Shown piece by piece: positions 39,262 through 52,684 of a DNA stretch of 64,000 nucleotides; position 1 is the first letter of the stretch, and each line of letters starts with the position of its first letter. Below the pieces are notes generated by a model. That model did not search any database. It was not told where the DNA came from and was given only the letters and a program-made list of their open reading frames with translations. The position numbers and the translations under genes are program-made. Origin of the DNA: Ziziphus jujuba (taxonomy: Eukaryota; Streptophyta; Magnoliopsida; Rosales; Rhamnaceae); the NCBI RefSeq assembly GCF_031755915.1, contig NC_083383.1, positions 22,805,001 to 22,869,000 of the forward strand, written 5' to 3'.

Positions 39262-40925
39262 GTATAATTAAAATTAGTGATAAAATATTAATATAGATAG
39301 AAATATTAAAATATAATTTTATAAAAATAATGATATCAACAGAAATATTGATAAAATTAAATAATATAAAAATATAATAATTAAAATATAATTATAATAA
39401 AATAATTTATAAATAAAAAAATATAATATTTATTAGATATCTAATAAATATTTTGAACTGTATGGCATATATTTTGAACCATAAATCATTAGTTTGCACT
39501 ATTATGATTATGTAAGATGATCTAGATAATTGGAAGCTTCGCACATGAACTATTAGATTAAAGGTTTATTTATCTATTTTTTATTAAAAAAAGATTAATT
39601 ATATATAAATAAATATAAATGTGTTATTATTTTGAATGATAAAAAAATTATATTCTTAAAAAAAGAGAGAGAAATGTATGCAAAGTAAAAAATTTGCATT
39701 CAAATTAAATAAATTCAACATTGTAATAAACAAAAACAAAAGTTGAAATTATTATTTTAAGCAGTGCATTGGTTTTGAAAAATATTGTAAAACACACATG
39801 TCAATTGTAGAAATGAGGAAGTGTGTTAGCGTGTGTGCAAGTGACTGTTGCTAGCAGTCCTCATTAAAGTATCTAAAGGCAAACCAACTCAAAGTGATCA
39901 GAGTCCATAAAAAAAGAAACCAAAAAATAAAAAATAAAAAATCCCAACATGAATGTTAAATGGACGGAAAACCAGGAAATCAGTAGTGGTTTTGCGATTA
40001 ACGAATATGATTGTTCACTTTCCTCTCTCGACGGTTCCTTTGTTTTCTATTGGCATTTTCTAAACCCACAGGTTTTAGAAACTCTTCTTCCAAATCCATT
40101 TAAAGACCACGAAACAGCATTTAAAAACCAAGAAAAAAACATAAAAGGTTCTAATATCAGCAACACTTTTTCCCCCTCCTATCGGTGCTGATGCTCGCCG
40201 ACATTTGACATTGTCTCGGACATTTCACTACTTTTTCTTCACTGCTGGTCACTTTGAGTTGGTTTGCCTTTAGATATTTTAATGAGGACTGCTAGCAATA
40301 GTCACTTGCACACACGCTAACACACTTCCACATTTCTACAATTGACATGTGTGTCTTGCAACTTTTTTCGCAACCAATGCACTGCTTAAAATAATAATTT
40401 CAACTTTTGTTTTTGTTTATTACAATGTTGCCATTCATTTAATTTTAATACAAAATTTTTGTTTTACATATATTTCTCTTCCTATTTTTTTAAGATATAA
40501 TTTTTTTATTATCCAAAATAATAACAAATTTATATTTATTTATACCTAGCTAATTAATTTTTTTAAATAAAAAATAGATAAATAAACTTTAAATCTAATA
40601 GACCATGAGCAAAGCTTCCAATTATCTAAATCATCTTACATAATTATAAGTGTAAACTAATGATTTATAGTTAAAAATGTATACAGTCTAGTTCAAAATA
40701 TTTATTAAATATCTAATAAACAGTATATTTTTTTATTTATAATAAATTTTAATATTTATAAACTATTTTATTATAATTATATTCTAATTATTATATTTTT
40801 TATATTATTTAATTTTATTAATATTTCTGTCGATATCAATATTTCTATTGATATTTACACAAAATTATATTCCAATATTTTATCAATATCAATATTTTCA
40901 ATCATTATTTACACTCAACTTTATA
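39262..40925. mobile_element. Large foldback (inverted-repeat) element beside the WAV3-like gene
   Basis: The left arm (about 39262-39901) is the reverse complement of the right arm (about 40245-40925), with a spacer of about 343 bp. The inner 140 bases match closely, including CAATTGTAGAAATG, GTGTTAGCGTGTGTGCAAGT, GCTAGCAGTCCTCATTAAA and AAAGGCAAACCAACTCAAAG. The outer, AT-rich parts are more diverged. No transposase frame is present. The element starts within the probable 3' UTR of the upstream gene. A transcript through it could fold into a hairpin of over 600 bp. The class is uncertain: foldback transposon, or a MITE-like derivative of an unknown family. Confidence 0.85.
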
Positions 40926-40970
40926 TTAAAATTTAAATCAACTAGAACACATAGAAGAGATCTGCACAAG

Positions 40971-40977
<7 letters not shown>

Positions 40978-41020
<43 letters not shown>
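40978..41020. repeat. (TA)n microsatellite
   Basis: About 21 uninterrupted TA dinucleotides, just outside the foldback element. Confidence 0.95.
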
Positions 41021-41023
<3 letters not shown>

Positions 41024-41024
41024 A

Positions 41025-41735
41025 TGCAAGTTCAGGACGTTTTGACCGTATTGCATCAGGACAAAAAACCAAAAAACGTAGTCTTTAATGCGAATCTTTA
41101 TTGGTCACTAGATTAAAGTGAATGGTCCAGATTAAAATCTCTCAAATTTCCTTCAATTGCCCTTCTCTACCCTTCCCTTACTTTCTCATTGCTTTCCCAC
41201 TAGGGGCCACCGTTCTTTCCGTCCCTTCCTTTCTTTGGCTTTGCTCTTTCTCCTCGACAATCCGAACAAAAATTGAGGTCGGTGAAGGTCTGGTGGTGGA
41301 AGAAGAAGAAGAAGAAAGGAATGGTAAAGAAGCACAATGAGAGTGGGTGAAAGGAAGATTTTGGGGGTTTCAATTTGTCATTGCAAAAATGGAGTTTTTG
41401 TTTTTTAATTGGTTTATTAGGGTTTAGAAGGGGTATTCTAGTTGCAAAAATGCGAAACAAACTTGAGAGAGCAAAGGGAGGGTTGGTAACTGGCCACGGG
41501 GTTTAGCGGCTAAGCAAGTCGCAAGTCAGCTATGCAAATAAAGGGAATGGGAAGGATGCTTGCTGGAACGGTGAGAGATGGATGGGGAAGGAAAGTGGGA
41601 GATGGTGGAAAACGAAGAAAATGGGAGGAAAATGGCATTTTAATCTGGGCTGTCCAATTTAAATAAACGGCTAGCAATATAAGCATATTTTTTATCCGGA
41701 TGAAAAACAATCAAGACAGTTCTAACCTTAAACGT
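41025..41735. mobile_element. Possible MULE-like element carrying genic sequence
   Basis: The arms show short inverted similarity: GGTCCAGATTAAAATC near 41125 against ATTTTAATCTGGGCTGTCC near 41636. The interior, 41190-41560, is less AT-rich than its surroundings and purine/pyrimidine-biased, like a plant 5' exon/UTR, with open frames on both strands that resemble no known protein. Ends and target duplications are not resolved, so this is only a candidate. Confidence 0.3.
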
Positions 41736-41752
41736 ACTTAGATATACGGAAA

Positions 41753-41902
41753 TTTTATGACGAGGACGGTCCGCATGAGAACCGCAGTATTAGTAATGAT
41801 TTTTTATAATATTAACGACGGTTTCTTAAAAAATCGTCACCAATACTATGAAAAACCGTCACCAATACTGTGATCCGCATAAGAACCGTCCGCATCATAA
41901 AC
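41753..41902. mobile_element. Palindromic MITE-like element, copy 1
   Basis: The left half (TTTATGACGAGGACGGTCC, then GAACCGCAGTATTAG) is mirrored by the right half (reverse complement TTTATGATGCGGACGGTTC, then CAGTATTGGTGACGG). Near-identical architecture recurs at 54094-54247. CTTAGATATA flanks both sides (41737-41746 and 41909-41918) and may be a 10-bp target duplication, though the right copy merges with a (TA)n tract. Confidence 0.7.
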
Positions 41903-41911
41903 GGACTGCTT

Positions 41912-41913
<2 letters not shown>

Positions 41914-41943
<30 letters not shown>
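41914..41943. repeat. (TA)n microsatellite
   Basis: About 15 TA repeats directly beside the palindromic element. Confidence 0.95.
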
Positions 41944-41946
<3 letters not shown>

Positions 41947-41949
41947 TTG

Positions 41950-44900
41950 TAAATTAAAAATAGAGAGCATAAACAACCCTTGTCATTTACTTGGATGCTA
42001 TTAGATAATAACAGTTATTCTAAAATCTAATGAGTTTGATGTTGTTAAACTTAAAACCTTATAAATAAGAAAATCAAAAAGATTTTTTTTTCTTTTGAAT
42101 ATTTTGTTCTTCTTGGAGCAAAACCCAAATTTCAATTATAAATTTAAAAATGTAGGAAAAAAAAAGATTGAAAAATAAAAAAGAATATTGTTTTTTTTTT
42201 AATATTGTTGAAAAAATAAATACTTATAAAGAAAAATAATTAAATGACATTGACATATATAGCTTGTGAGATGAAAAGAAATGTAAAAATGATTCACATG
42301 GAAACAGGTTTTAAAGATGAATATTATTTATATAATCATTATTAATAAGACTTATATTTCATATAAAAATTTAATTGGTTATCTAATAAAATTTACTTTG
42401 TCATATTAGAGTTCTAGTTTTAAAAATCCTAGCACAATAAAATGCAACTAATTCTCAATTATTTTATTAGTTATGGATCCAAACTTGAACACTAACGGTG
42501 AAAAAAACAAAGACTTTCAAACGGAGCTGTCAAAAAATATACAAATTGGTTTGCATGGGCTTTTTGTTTTTGTACTTTTTATTGGGGGACATATGTTGAA
42601 TTGGAGGATGAAATTTTTTTAAGCTGTTAATTAGGAACTTAAGGTTAAACACTAGGGTGATCATTGTCATAATCGTTGTTAATATTGGTTATTTCATTAT
42701 CCAAGTTTAAACATCAACTATCATTGTCATATTAATTGTCCATAAAAAGACCATAAACTAATTGTCAAAATCTAAAATTAAACACCAATGATCATGTTAT
42801 TTGAACTATCCTCAAGGATTCCAACAACAAAATTGTATTTATAACGGCTCTTCTTAAATAAATAATAATAATAAAATTTTACAAAATTGTTAATCAGTTT
42901 AATGCAGCAGCTGATACAGTTTTGGATCTCATTCTTATGAGCGGTCCTTTTTCTACATAATATTTAGTTTAAAATTCAAAACATATTTAAATAAAGTTAC
43001 AGTATAAATTGCCACGTCATCTATATTCCCCTAGTGGTTTTTTCCACCGGTGGTAAACAATAATGCATGTGAAAATTGTCAAATGGTCATATATATGTCA
43101 CTTGTAAATGTGTAAGATAAAAGGATTAAGATTAGTTAGATGACAACGTAAGCTTGTATCGATTTTTTTTTTTTTAATAATTTTGATCAACACTATTTCA
43201 TTTCAAGTTAATTGTGCATAAAAAATATTTTCTATTTATTTTCTATGTCATATTAATTTTTATTTGTTTATTTATTCTTGGTTTTCATACTTTCTAAAAT
43301 AAAAATTGAAAACAAAAGATATTTTAGTATTTATTAGACCATCTGAATCTAAAACTATATTGGTAAAATATAAGAAATGAATAAAAGAATTCAATAATAA
43401 AGAAAATTTTAAATCTATATGTTTGGTAAATAGAAAAGAAATTTTTAAAACCATATTTTTTAAAAATAATCTATATAATATATAAAAAAAAAGAAAAAGA
43501 AACATATGCACTATGTGTCAGCATGTCATTCTTTTAAATTTCTTCCAAAATATTTTTTATTTTATTTTATTTATTATTATTTATGATTTATTATTCATTA
43601 TTTTACCTTTTAAAAGTATAACCAAATATATATATAATTAATTTTTTATATAGCTATCCAATTAGAATAAATAAAATATTTGATTTATCCTATTTACCAA
43701 ATATATATTTTTATCTTTTTTAAATTATATATATATATTTATTTATTTATTTATTATCATTATTATTATATTATATTATATTATATTATATTAGATAATT
43801 TAAAAAGAGGTCATTATTATAATAATAGAATTATGAGTGACATTTAATATATCATATAATATATATTATATGTTAACGCATATATTACATAATATATAAA
43901 ATAAAATAAAAAAAGGAAAAGTCAGTGCCATGTGTCATTATAATGTTTTTTCAAATTCCCTTCAAAATCATCAATAAAAAAAATCATCTTTTTTTATTGT
44001 GATTTATAATCCTATCAAAATATTAATCAACATCAAATTGAACAGTTATTTAAAGCATGAGATTTTTTTTTATTTTTTATAATTGTATCCAAAAATATAT
44101 AAAATCAATTAATATAACCATATTATATATATATATATATGACATAGAGTATTTCTACATATATAATAGATTTGGATGTGAATTGAAAGAATTGATGAAA
44201 TAGTATAATATTTTTACCTTCTATTGGTTGTATCCAAAAGTATATATTTTATTATTATAATATTATATATGCCATAAAATGTATTTGCATATATATGATA
44301 CCCTTAATCAAACGTATTTTAAATATTTTTACATATACAAACATGATTATATGGAAATTAATAAACATATTTCCTTATTTGGACAAAAAAAAATTCATAA
44401 ATAATATAATTTTATTTTATCAATGAAAATTTTGAAATATCATTTTTAGAATAGAATTGTTAAATATGGCAAAATGAGATTTATATTTAAAACAAATTAT
44501 TTGATTTTACTTTATCTACAAAATAAGTCAAATACCTTTGATTATAAATTACTAAGTACCACCTTCTGATTATTTAAAATTTCGATATTCAATATTTTGA
44601 TGGTTTTTATTCTTTCATATTTTTGTTTTAATTATTAAAGTTATTAAATTCGATTTTTGAAAATCAAGAGCTGTAGGAGAAAACCGAAAGCTAATTGAGA
44701 AAAAATATTTTTGGGGGCTTCAATTGAAACCAACTAGCTGATGGAAAAAATTGAATGGTTTTACAATTTTTGTTTTTGTTTTTTTATTTTTTTATTTTAT
44801 ATTTTTGTTTTCTTTTTCTCAAGGCATTGTTGAAAGGAACGTTAGTGTGCGGCTCCTCATGTCTCGATTGAAGCCTGAAGGGTAAAAGAGTGATTATGTA

Positions 44901-46975
44901 TTTAAAATGAGAGTAATTTGGAGAAATATGTTATTATTGTTTTTTTAAAACAATTTTTAAATGTTTCATTGGAGATTTATTCCCCAAAAAAAAAATGTTT
45001 AATTGGAGAATTGGTGTTGTTAGAAAAAAATTAAATATTTACTTAGAGAAATGAAAAAAACATTGAAATAACTTCTTTTTTTTAATTTAGAAAATAATTT
45101 TTATAATCTTATAAAGTCATAATGGAGTATATCTTCTTCTTCTTCCTTTTTGTTTCCCTGCTCTTTTACTTCCTTTCCATTTTAGTTTTGATAGAAAGAG
45201 ATGGAGGCACACTACATGCTCACATACTATTGACATAAATTAAACCAATTGTAGTTGTCATTAAAAAAAAAAAAAGGAAAAAAAACCATTTTTAGTTGTT
45301 AGTAAGTTTGTTTGAAATCAATTTTAAATATTTTTTTCTTAAATTTAAACTAAATCTATAAATTGAAATCTATATAATATATAAAAATAAAATAATCAAT
45401 ACCACGTATTATCATAATGTTTATAAAGATGATGACATCATTACGTAGGGCAACAGATAGTATAGTAGTAAGTAGTTACTTTCATGAATCATGCTCGACA
45501 CACTTTATATACAACCTAAATTGTCTTTAATAACTTCGGTATTTTTTTTCTCTAATTTTTAAATTACTCTCTCATTTCTATTTTAGACCTTCCATATTTC
45601 CATAAAAATCTATTTTTTTAGTTCTTCCAAGTTTATCTGTTACATAGTAACAATAGGTGGTTTTCTCAAATGAATCTCTTTAATTCTAAAATTAAACATG
45701 TCTAAAAAGATAATTATAATAAAAAATATTTAAAAAATAATAATATATATTAATATTTTTATTGTTCTGTTATATTTATTTTATTGATAGATAATAAGAT
45801 TTTATGTACGGTAAGTAATAATGTAATAGATGTTCTTATTTGTATAATTTATATATTAATCTCTTTATTCCTTTGTCATATTTATTTAAGTATAAAACAA
45901 TAAGTTACCTTACAGGTAAAATATGTGTAACCATTAATAAATTACCTTGCAAAGTGAAAAATAAATAATAATAGTAATAATAATAATAATAATAATAAAG
46001 ATAATCATATTATATATTATAAAGATTTAATATAGAGAAATTAATTACTTGCTAGAAATAAAAAAAATAAAAAAGATAGTTAGAATTAAAAATATATATA
46101 TTATAAATAGATTTGTAATCTATTTACTAATATTTTTGTTAGTTTATTATATTTATTTTATTGCCAAATAAAAAGATATTATATATGGTAATTAATAATT
46201 AGATTCTATACATTAATACATATACATCTATAGATATGCAATAAATGAAATTTCAATATTATAATATATAGATTCCAATAATGAAATTAATTTTTTTATT
46301 TGACATTAATAAAATATATCTAACTATGAAAATAATAATAACAATAATAAATATAATTATATTATATTATGAGAATTTAATATAGGTAAATTAATTAATT
46401 GCAATATCTTAATATATAGATTGCAATACCATGATATAATTATTTATAATGATTCGATGTCATAATATATAGATTTCAATAATGAAATTGATCTCCTTAT
46501 TTAATCTTCTTAAAAGAGGGATGGTGATTATATATGGTCAATTTTCAAATTAATTCAAATAATGAAGAAAAAAAACTTTAATTAGGAATAATGACTTGAT
46601 TTTAAGAATTGAGAAACATTTACATTTATCATTCAGGATAATATTTGTGTTCTTATCAAGTTTGAAGGTCTTCACCTATAAATAAGTAATGAAATAAGTG
46701 ATTTTTAACTCTCAATCAATAAAATATATAACTATTGAATAATATTTCCTTTTAAATTTTAATTTTTATTATAATAAAAATTATATAGTTAATTAATTTG
46801 ATTCGATTTGAATATAATTAAATTTTAAAATCATTTATTGCAGTTATACATATCTTGCATAAAATCGATACTAGTAATAATAACAATAATTATGGTACAG
46901 TTGAGTCAAATATTGATACAAATAAAATATGGAATATGACTATGGATTAGATTTTTTTATGTTTTTTTATTTTTT
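41950..46975. other. AT-rich intergenic region with diverged repeats, no gene seen
   Basis: Recurring AT-rich motifs suggest old repeated units. For example, similar segments occur near 43480-43550, 43885-43970 and 45370-45440 (all with a CATGTGTCA- or CACGTATTA-like core). Another pair is 45985-46060 and 46335-46410. No open frame here has protein-like composition. Confidence 0.55.
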
Positions 46976-46978
46976 ATT

Positions 46979-47125
46979 TAATGATGGGCAAATTGAGTTG
47001 GATATGGGATGATGTCTGTTTATTAATAATAAAATCCTCGACATAGAATTTGCAAAGGTGATGGGATCGTTTGCATATGGGGTATCCAGATTGGGATATG
47101 TGTTGTTTGTGGGCATTCTGAAAAT
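46979..47125. repeat. Second copy of the 35561-35740 segment
   Basis: Ordered similarity to the region upstream of the WAV3-like gene, including ATGGGCAAATT, GTGATGGGATCGTTTGCATA, GGGGTATCCAGATTGGG and GTGGGCATT. No WAV3-like coding sequence accompanies it. Confidence 0.75.
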
Positions 47126-47164
47126 TCACTGTTTTTCTTCATAAAATAATTTCAAATTGGAATA

Positions 47165-47172
47165 GCTATCTA

Positions 47173-47214
<42 letters not shown>

Positions 47215-47216
47215 TA
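47165..47216. repeat. (TA)n microsatellite
   Basis: A long TA tract preceded by short TATC repeats. Confidence 0.9.
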
Positions 47217-48294
47217 TATTTTAAAGAAACGGACATCTCAATATTAAAAACAAAATATATTGTAAACTTATAAAATCATTGAGAATATATTTTTTAAATT
47301 CGCATTTTACACTTTGATTGGGATAAATTATATCTCCTCAAATTCTGATAAAAGAAAAGAGAAAAAAGAAATTCTCATTTTCAAATTGTAATAAAAAAGA
47401 AAGATTATATTTAAAAAAGATATATAAGATACTACATAATATATTAAAGAAAGAACAAAAGCTTTTGATTATATTTTTTAAAATTTGAATTAGCATAATA
47501 ATTCTCTATAATTTTTAAACAAAGTTACTAAATAAATGTATCACTCTATGTGAGTGTATATATATATATATATATATATCTAATGTCTTAATATTTGACT
47601 GTTTTATATTTATTTATATGGACCAATAACTCAGGCCACATGCCCCTGTTAATGTTTTTTATTTTTTATTTTTTTTTATATATTTATTACTAAATAGCCT
47701 AATGTGAACCTGTACCCCTCGCATGCCATTTGGATTTTATTCTTGTTTATTCTACTTTTTGTCAGTTTTTAAACTTTTAATACAATTTTTTCCCACCTTC
47801 TCTTTTTTTTTTTTTATCCTTCTCTTATTTATTTATAATCATAATTATTAAATATAGGTATAATACTTATCTATTCATTTTAAACAATATAATAATTAAT
47901 AATTTCAAATACTAAAAATAATGATTATTGAAAATTACCAGAATTTAATACAATTAAATTATATAATTAAGCAAAAGACTATACTTATATATAAAATAAT
48001 ATTTATTTAAAATTACTATTTTGTGTTGTATTAATTATAGAATTTCCTATTCTTCATTTTAATAATTCTCAAGTTATTTAGATTAATTAATTTCTAACAG
48101 TATCTAAAATATTATTATTATTATTATTTTGCTTCAAGGGGGGTTTATGGTTTTTTAATTTTTTTATTTTTATGTCAAATCTGTAATGTCAAATCATTAT
48201 GAAAATATTAAAATCATATTGTTCTGCAAAAATTGAAGCCTACTCAATTTATTAAAAATCTAATTAGTTAGGCTAGCTACAGTTAAAAAAATTG

Positions 48295-48325
<31 letters not shown>

Positions 48326-49240
48326 TTTATCCAAAAAATAGCAAAGAGAAGTGTTATTACATAGCTATGCCCCTCTAAAAGTAATTCTTAGGTTTGTCAC
48401 TGTATTTAGTTACACCTATTTAGCTACAACTGGGATATTAATATTTTAATAATAAAAAAATTGAAACAGAACACATAATATAATTTTGATAAATTTATTT
48501 GATACTCTTTTTATTAATTATTAAAAAATATGAACTTCATCCACTAATTATTTTGAATTCCGTTGGATTATCCATTCAATTTTTGTGCCTTACATGCAAA
48601 CTCTACGTGTCTCTTAGATACATAAAGTATACATGAAGTTAAACAACCAGTTTATCGTACAGTAACACTGATTAAATATTTACCCAAAAAGAAATAATAA
48701 TAACACTGTTTAGTTAGTTCAAGGGCTTATAAGATTAATTCAATATATCAAGTAGTCCCTTCGTGCACAGTTTAATGCAAATAAGTAAGGATGAAACTAT
48801 ATTGTTATATTTTTTTATTTTTATTTTTTATTTTTACTAGTTTTATTTTATTATAAAACATGGATCATATCTCTAATTTGTTATTATATTCTACACGATA
48901 CAGTAAGGATTTAAAATTCCATATGCAAGTATAATCAACATTCTCTCATATTGACGTTCCGCGTTCTCCACCTCTGCCTTCTGTCACCGAGTTCTTTGAG
49001 AACCGATGGAAATAAAGATGGAAAGATTAAAAATTATTTTATATCTAGATTGAATAAAATAATAAATTAAATATTTTGGAATTTTATTTAATAATGTTAG
49101 AGAACTTATTTCCTTGTTTAGTTTGTTATTTATTTATTTACAGTTATTTTCTTTTCTTCACTGGTTTGTGTTATTATAAATAGGGTTCTTTAAAACAAAT
49201 TTTGAATGATATTAAATAAATTCAAGTTCATGACATTTTC
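47217..49240. other. AT-rich intergenic region, no gene seen
   Basis: Contains (TA)n runs near 47556-47579 and 48297-48321. No coding or RNA gene is supported. Confidence 0.6.
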
Positions 49241-49757
49241 TTTTTAGTATGTTGATTCCTGCATCAATAATGTTGAGCTTCACACCATGGCCAAAAACCA
49301 GTCATTTACAAAAACAAGACAGAAAGAAACAACCTTCCACAAGGAAACCAAAGTTCAGAAAAATAAAGAACACTGTACAAAACATCCTCAACAAAACATT
49401 GAAACAATCAGTAAATTAATTACAAGAATTATCAGTTCAGATACAGACTGTAAACTTTAGAATAGATTTCGTACATGGAGTAATCTCACCTCGTAATACC
49501 TCACTTTGTATACTACTTAGCCGTATGGCCGCTAAAGGACACAATGTAGACATAAACAGAACCCCATATGGGAGTTAGGCAGCTGTGTCTTACACCAATG
49601 AATGAGTCGAGAGGTCCCTCACCAGGACCAGTACTTATCGATTTGAACAAGTTATAACAGCGAAAATACTAAAATGATAAGATGAGGATGTTGCCTCTTA
49701 TTCATGATGAAGAAGTAAAATAGAAGTGTTTCTGAAAGAAAATTTTGTTACATGAGC

Positions 49758-52019
49758 CTATTTCTGATTTTGTTCCACCTTGGCTCGAATTTTCTGCTCC
49801 AGCACTGCTATTTCTGTCTCGAGACTGAACATCCTGTTAAGGGCATGCATATTCTCGAGGGTTTCACTGAGAGTCCGGCTGTCACTCCCATCACATCTCA
49901 AATGTTGCATAGGACCATGAAGGAGCTTGTTCACAATGCCTCGGCTAAGATCATCTACGGCTCTCCTTGTTTTCTTCGGGATATCATCACCCATCTTTGA
50001 CAAGCATTTCTCTAGCTCTGCAGCTCTGATTCTTTCAGCATATGCTCTCAATTTCTTGATGGTAGGAACAGTCTCCAATGAATCCCTCCATGCTTCAAAT
50101 TGCTTAGATTCTTCAGCAATAATTGCCTGAGCTTCCATAGCTTTCCTGAGACGATCCTCCTTATTAGCAGCCACTACTTCTTTAAGGTCATCAACATTAT
50201 AAACTCGTGCAGTTTCAACATCTGCAACACATGAACCCACATTCCGAGGTACAGAGATATCAACAAAAAGCCTTAAACCCCCAATTTCTTGACCAACAGG
50301 AGGAAGGTCCTTAACATGCTCTTTCAAAAATAAGGGGTTCTCTGAAGCTGTGCTTGTAAACACAACATCTGCTTCGGCAGCACATGTTGGCATTTCTGTG
50401 AGGGGTTTGTAGATTATCTCAACACCCTTCATCTCCTCACGGATTGCTGCAACTCTTTCCTCAGTTCTATTCACAACCACCATCTTCGTACAACCTTTTG
50501 CAACCAAGTGTTTGATTACAAGCTTCCCCATCTTGCCTGCTCCAATCACCAACATTCGGGCAGTAGCATGTGAGGGCTCTGGAAGCTTCATTAAAGCCAG
50601 TTCAACAGCAGCAGAGCTTACAGAAACTGCCCCAGCAGCAATGTTTGTCTCAGTTCTAACTCTTTTTCCCACAGTGATTGCATGCTTGAACAGCCCGCTA
50701 ATATTCCTGCCAAAGCCAACAACTCCTTGCCCAACTTTCACAACTTGTTTAACCTGTGCAAGGATTTGACCTTCTCCAAGAACAAGAGAGTCAAGACCTG
50801 CTGACACCTCAAAGATATGCTGTGTAGCGTCTTTGTTATAAAGTAAAAAGCGGTGCTGGCAAATCTCTGAAACAGGAATTCCACTTGTCTGCCCACAAAA
50901 CCAAGATTGTCATCAGGACTAAAACTACAATCAGATTCACATTTTGACACTATAAGTAATAAAATCCCCTTGAATTTGTGCTAGAAATTAGAACTACAAA
51001 TAATAGAATAAACATTCATTCTTTTTACACAGACTTAAAAACTAAATCAAGAGCACATACAGAGTCTTTTCCTTTTTATAGGAAAATAAATAGCACAACA
51101 ACAACAATGATCTCCGAAAATTTATATGAAATCAATAGATCAAATGTCCCAAAGGATGGTGGATTTAAATCTCAAATCATTTGCACTATTTTCTCTCATG
51201 GTACCCATTATTCAAACAATCAACCTTGCTTTGTTTGTCATTTGTACCAGAAGGAGAATCTTTTCTGTCAAACTGATAAAATTGTAAACCGGATAAACTT
51301 TTAGTGGGAATAATAAAAAGGCAGAACTAGTATAGAGGAAGGCACCTTTGACATCCATTCTGTAACTTCTTTAACACCGCGATGCTGAGATAAAGCTACA
51401 ACATATATCTCCATTCTATTACAGGTGCTAAGGACTGCAGCTTCTTCAATATGATTTAAACCACACAGCTCTCCTATGGCTCGAGGCCATTCAGCTTCAG
51501 GAATTGCAAGCTTTTCACGCATCTCAACAGGTGCAGTGTGAACGCTAAGCCCAATGACAACGATGCTGCTCCTCTCCTTCGTATATCCTGACAAAAATTA
51601 TTAAAATGATTATAAAACTGAAACCAACAGTACCACAACTTAAAAACAAATGACTAACTAGCATTTTGCAAAAAGAACTAAGGAACCGGGATGTATTCAT
51701 CGAAACAATTACCGTAACAAAATCTGAAAAACATCACGGCAAATGTAATCAAATGGTTTTTGTTTCTTTCCCATATAACTCAACCACATAAAATCCCATA
51801 TAAAATTCAACAAGCATGGTTTTTGTTTCCCCTGCGTTTAAGCAAAGTTCAGCTAATTATAAAAGAAAACAAAACATCATAGAATAAAACAACCATTGCA
51901 TAAATGTTTATGTAAAAGACGGCTAATTAGAGTTAAAGAGACAAAGGAAACAATGTTTTGAATTCAAATTCCAAAAACCCATAATATACCCATTTCAAAA
52001 TACACAAAAAAAACAAAGT

Positions 52020-52054
<35 letters not shown>

Positions 52055-52362
52055 AGAAATGGGGAATAGAACATACTATCAGCAGCAGAGGTCTTGAGCT
52101 GCTCAAGGGCAGACACATTTGAAATTGCATTCTGACCGTTCTGAACGGAGACTTCAGAGGAAGCAGAAGTGGCCTCGCATCTCACTCCCTTATGAATCCC
52201 AGCTCTCCTACTCCCAATGGGCTTGCAAAACGATGACAACTGAGAAGAACTCGAAACCCTTGACGGCGATGCGGACCAAGACGACGTAGACGCCGCCGCA
52301 GTTGAAGATTTCAAGAGCAGAGCCTCCAATTTTGCTCCGGCGAAACTGGTCGACACAGCCAT
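49758..52362 (-). CDS. HEMA1: Glutamyl-tRNA reductase, chloroplastic (HEMA1-like)
   Basis: The enzyme reduces glutamyl-tRNA(Glu) to glutamate-1-semialdehyde with NADPH in plastids, the rate-limiting entry to chlorophyll and heme synthesis. There are three exons: 52362-52077, 51587-51346 and 50888-49758. Introns 52076-51588 and 51345-50889 have GT-AG borders, and exon junctions restore DRYTKERSS and [13 protein letters not shown]. The product is 552 aa, against 543 in Arabidopsis HEMA1. The ATG at 52362 (MAVSTSF) is chosen because the nine codons upstream begin with GTG. Residues 1-75 are Ser/Ala-rich, a transit peptide. The catalytic Cys151 lies in [29 protein letters not shown] and [17 protein letters not shown] follow, then the NADPH Rossmann motif VIGAGKMG near 290-297. 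The C-terminal dimerisation helices end at KVEQNQK. All key motifs are intact. HEMA1 rather than HEMA2 is inferred from the N-terminus and remains likely, not proven. Intron 1 has a (TA)n tract. Confidence 0.96.
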
Positions 52363-52468
52363 CGCGGTCAAAGGAATCGGTTTTTGCACGTACCAAACCC
52401 TAATTCCAAATGGGAAAGGTTTAAAAGGAAGAAGAAGCAGGCTGATGGAGTCGTTGACAGGGATTGGG

Positions 52469-52475
<7 letters not shown>

Positions 52476-52504
<29 letters not shown>

Positions 52505-52512
52505 CTTTTTTT
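52476..52512. repeat. Poly(T)/poly(A) tract in the HEMA 5' leader
   Basis: A run of 29 T, then C and 7 T, on the plus strand. It lies 114-150 bases upstream of the HEMA start codon and would be poly(A) in the sense strand. It falls in the probable 5' UTR or core promoter and may vary in length between individuals. Confidence 0.9.
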
Positions 52513-52656
52513 GTGTGGAAACTTGAAATTGTTTTTGGAGCAAAATTGGAAAATTGACCCACTCAGAGGGGGGTCGAGTGGGTCTGAAAGACAGGGGGGT
52601 TAAAGCTTGGGAGAGATTTGCAGAGATGGGGATTTGGGTGATTTCTTTGAGCTCTG

Positions 52657-52684
52657 ATTGGCGGGTGGACGACACGCTTTATCC
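52657..52684 (-). promoter_or_regulatory. CCAAT box and GATAA (I-box core) upstream of HEMA
   Basis: On the minus strand, GGATAA (52684-52679) and CCAAT (52661-52657) lie about 300 bases before the start codon. GATAA cores and CCAAT boxes are common in light-regulated photosynthesis gene promoters. These are short motifs and no TATA box was evident, so the assignment is tentative. Confidence 0.35.

Noticed and set aside
52363..52389. Nine-codon N-terminal extension of HEMA
   Set aside because: It would start with GTG; the in-frame ATG at 52362 gives the expected MAVS-type start.
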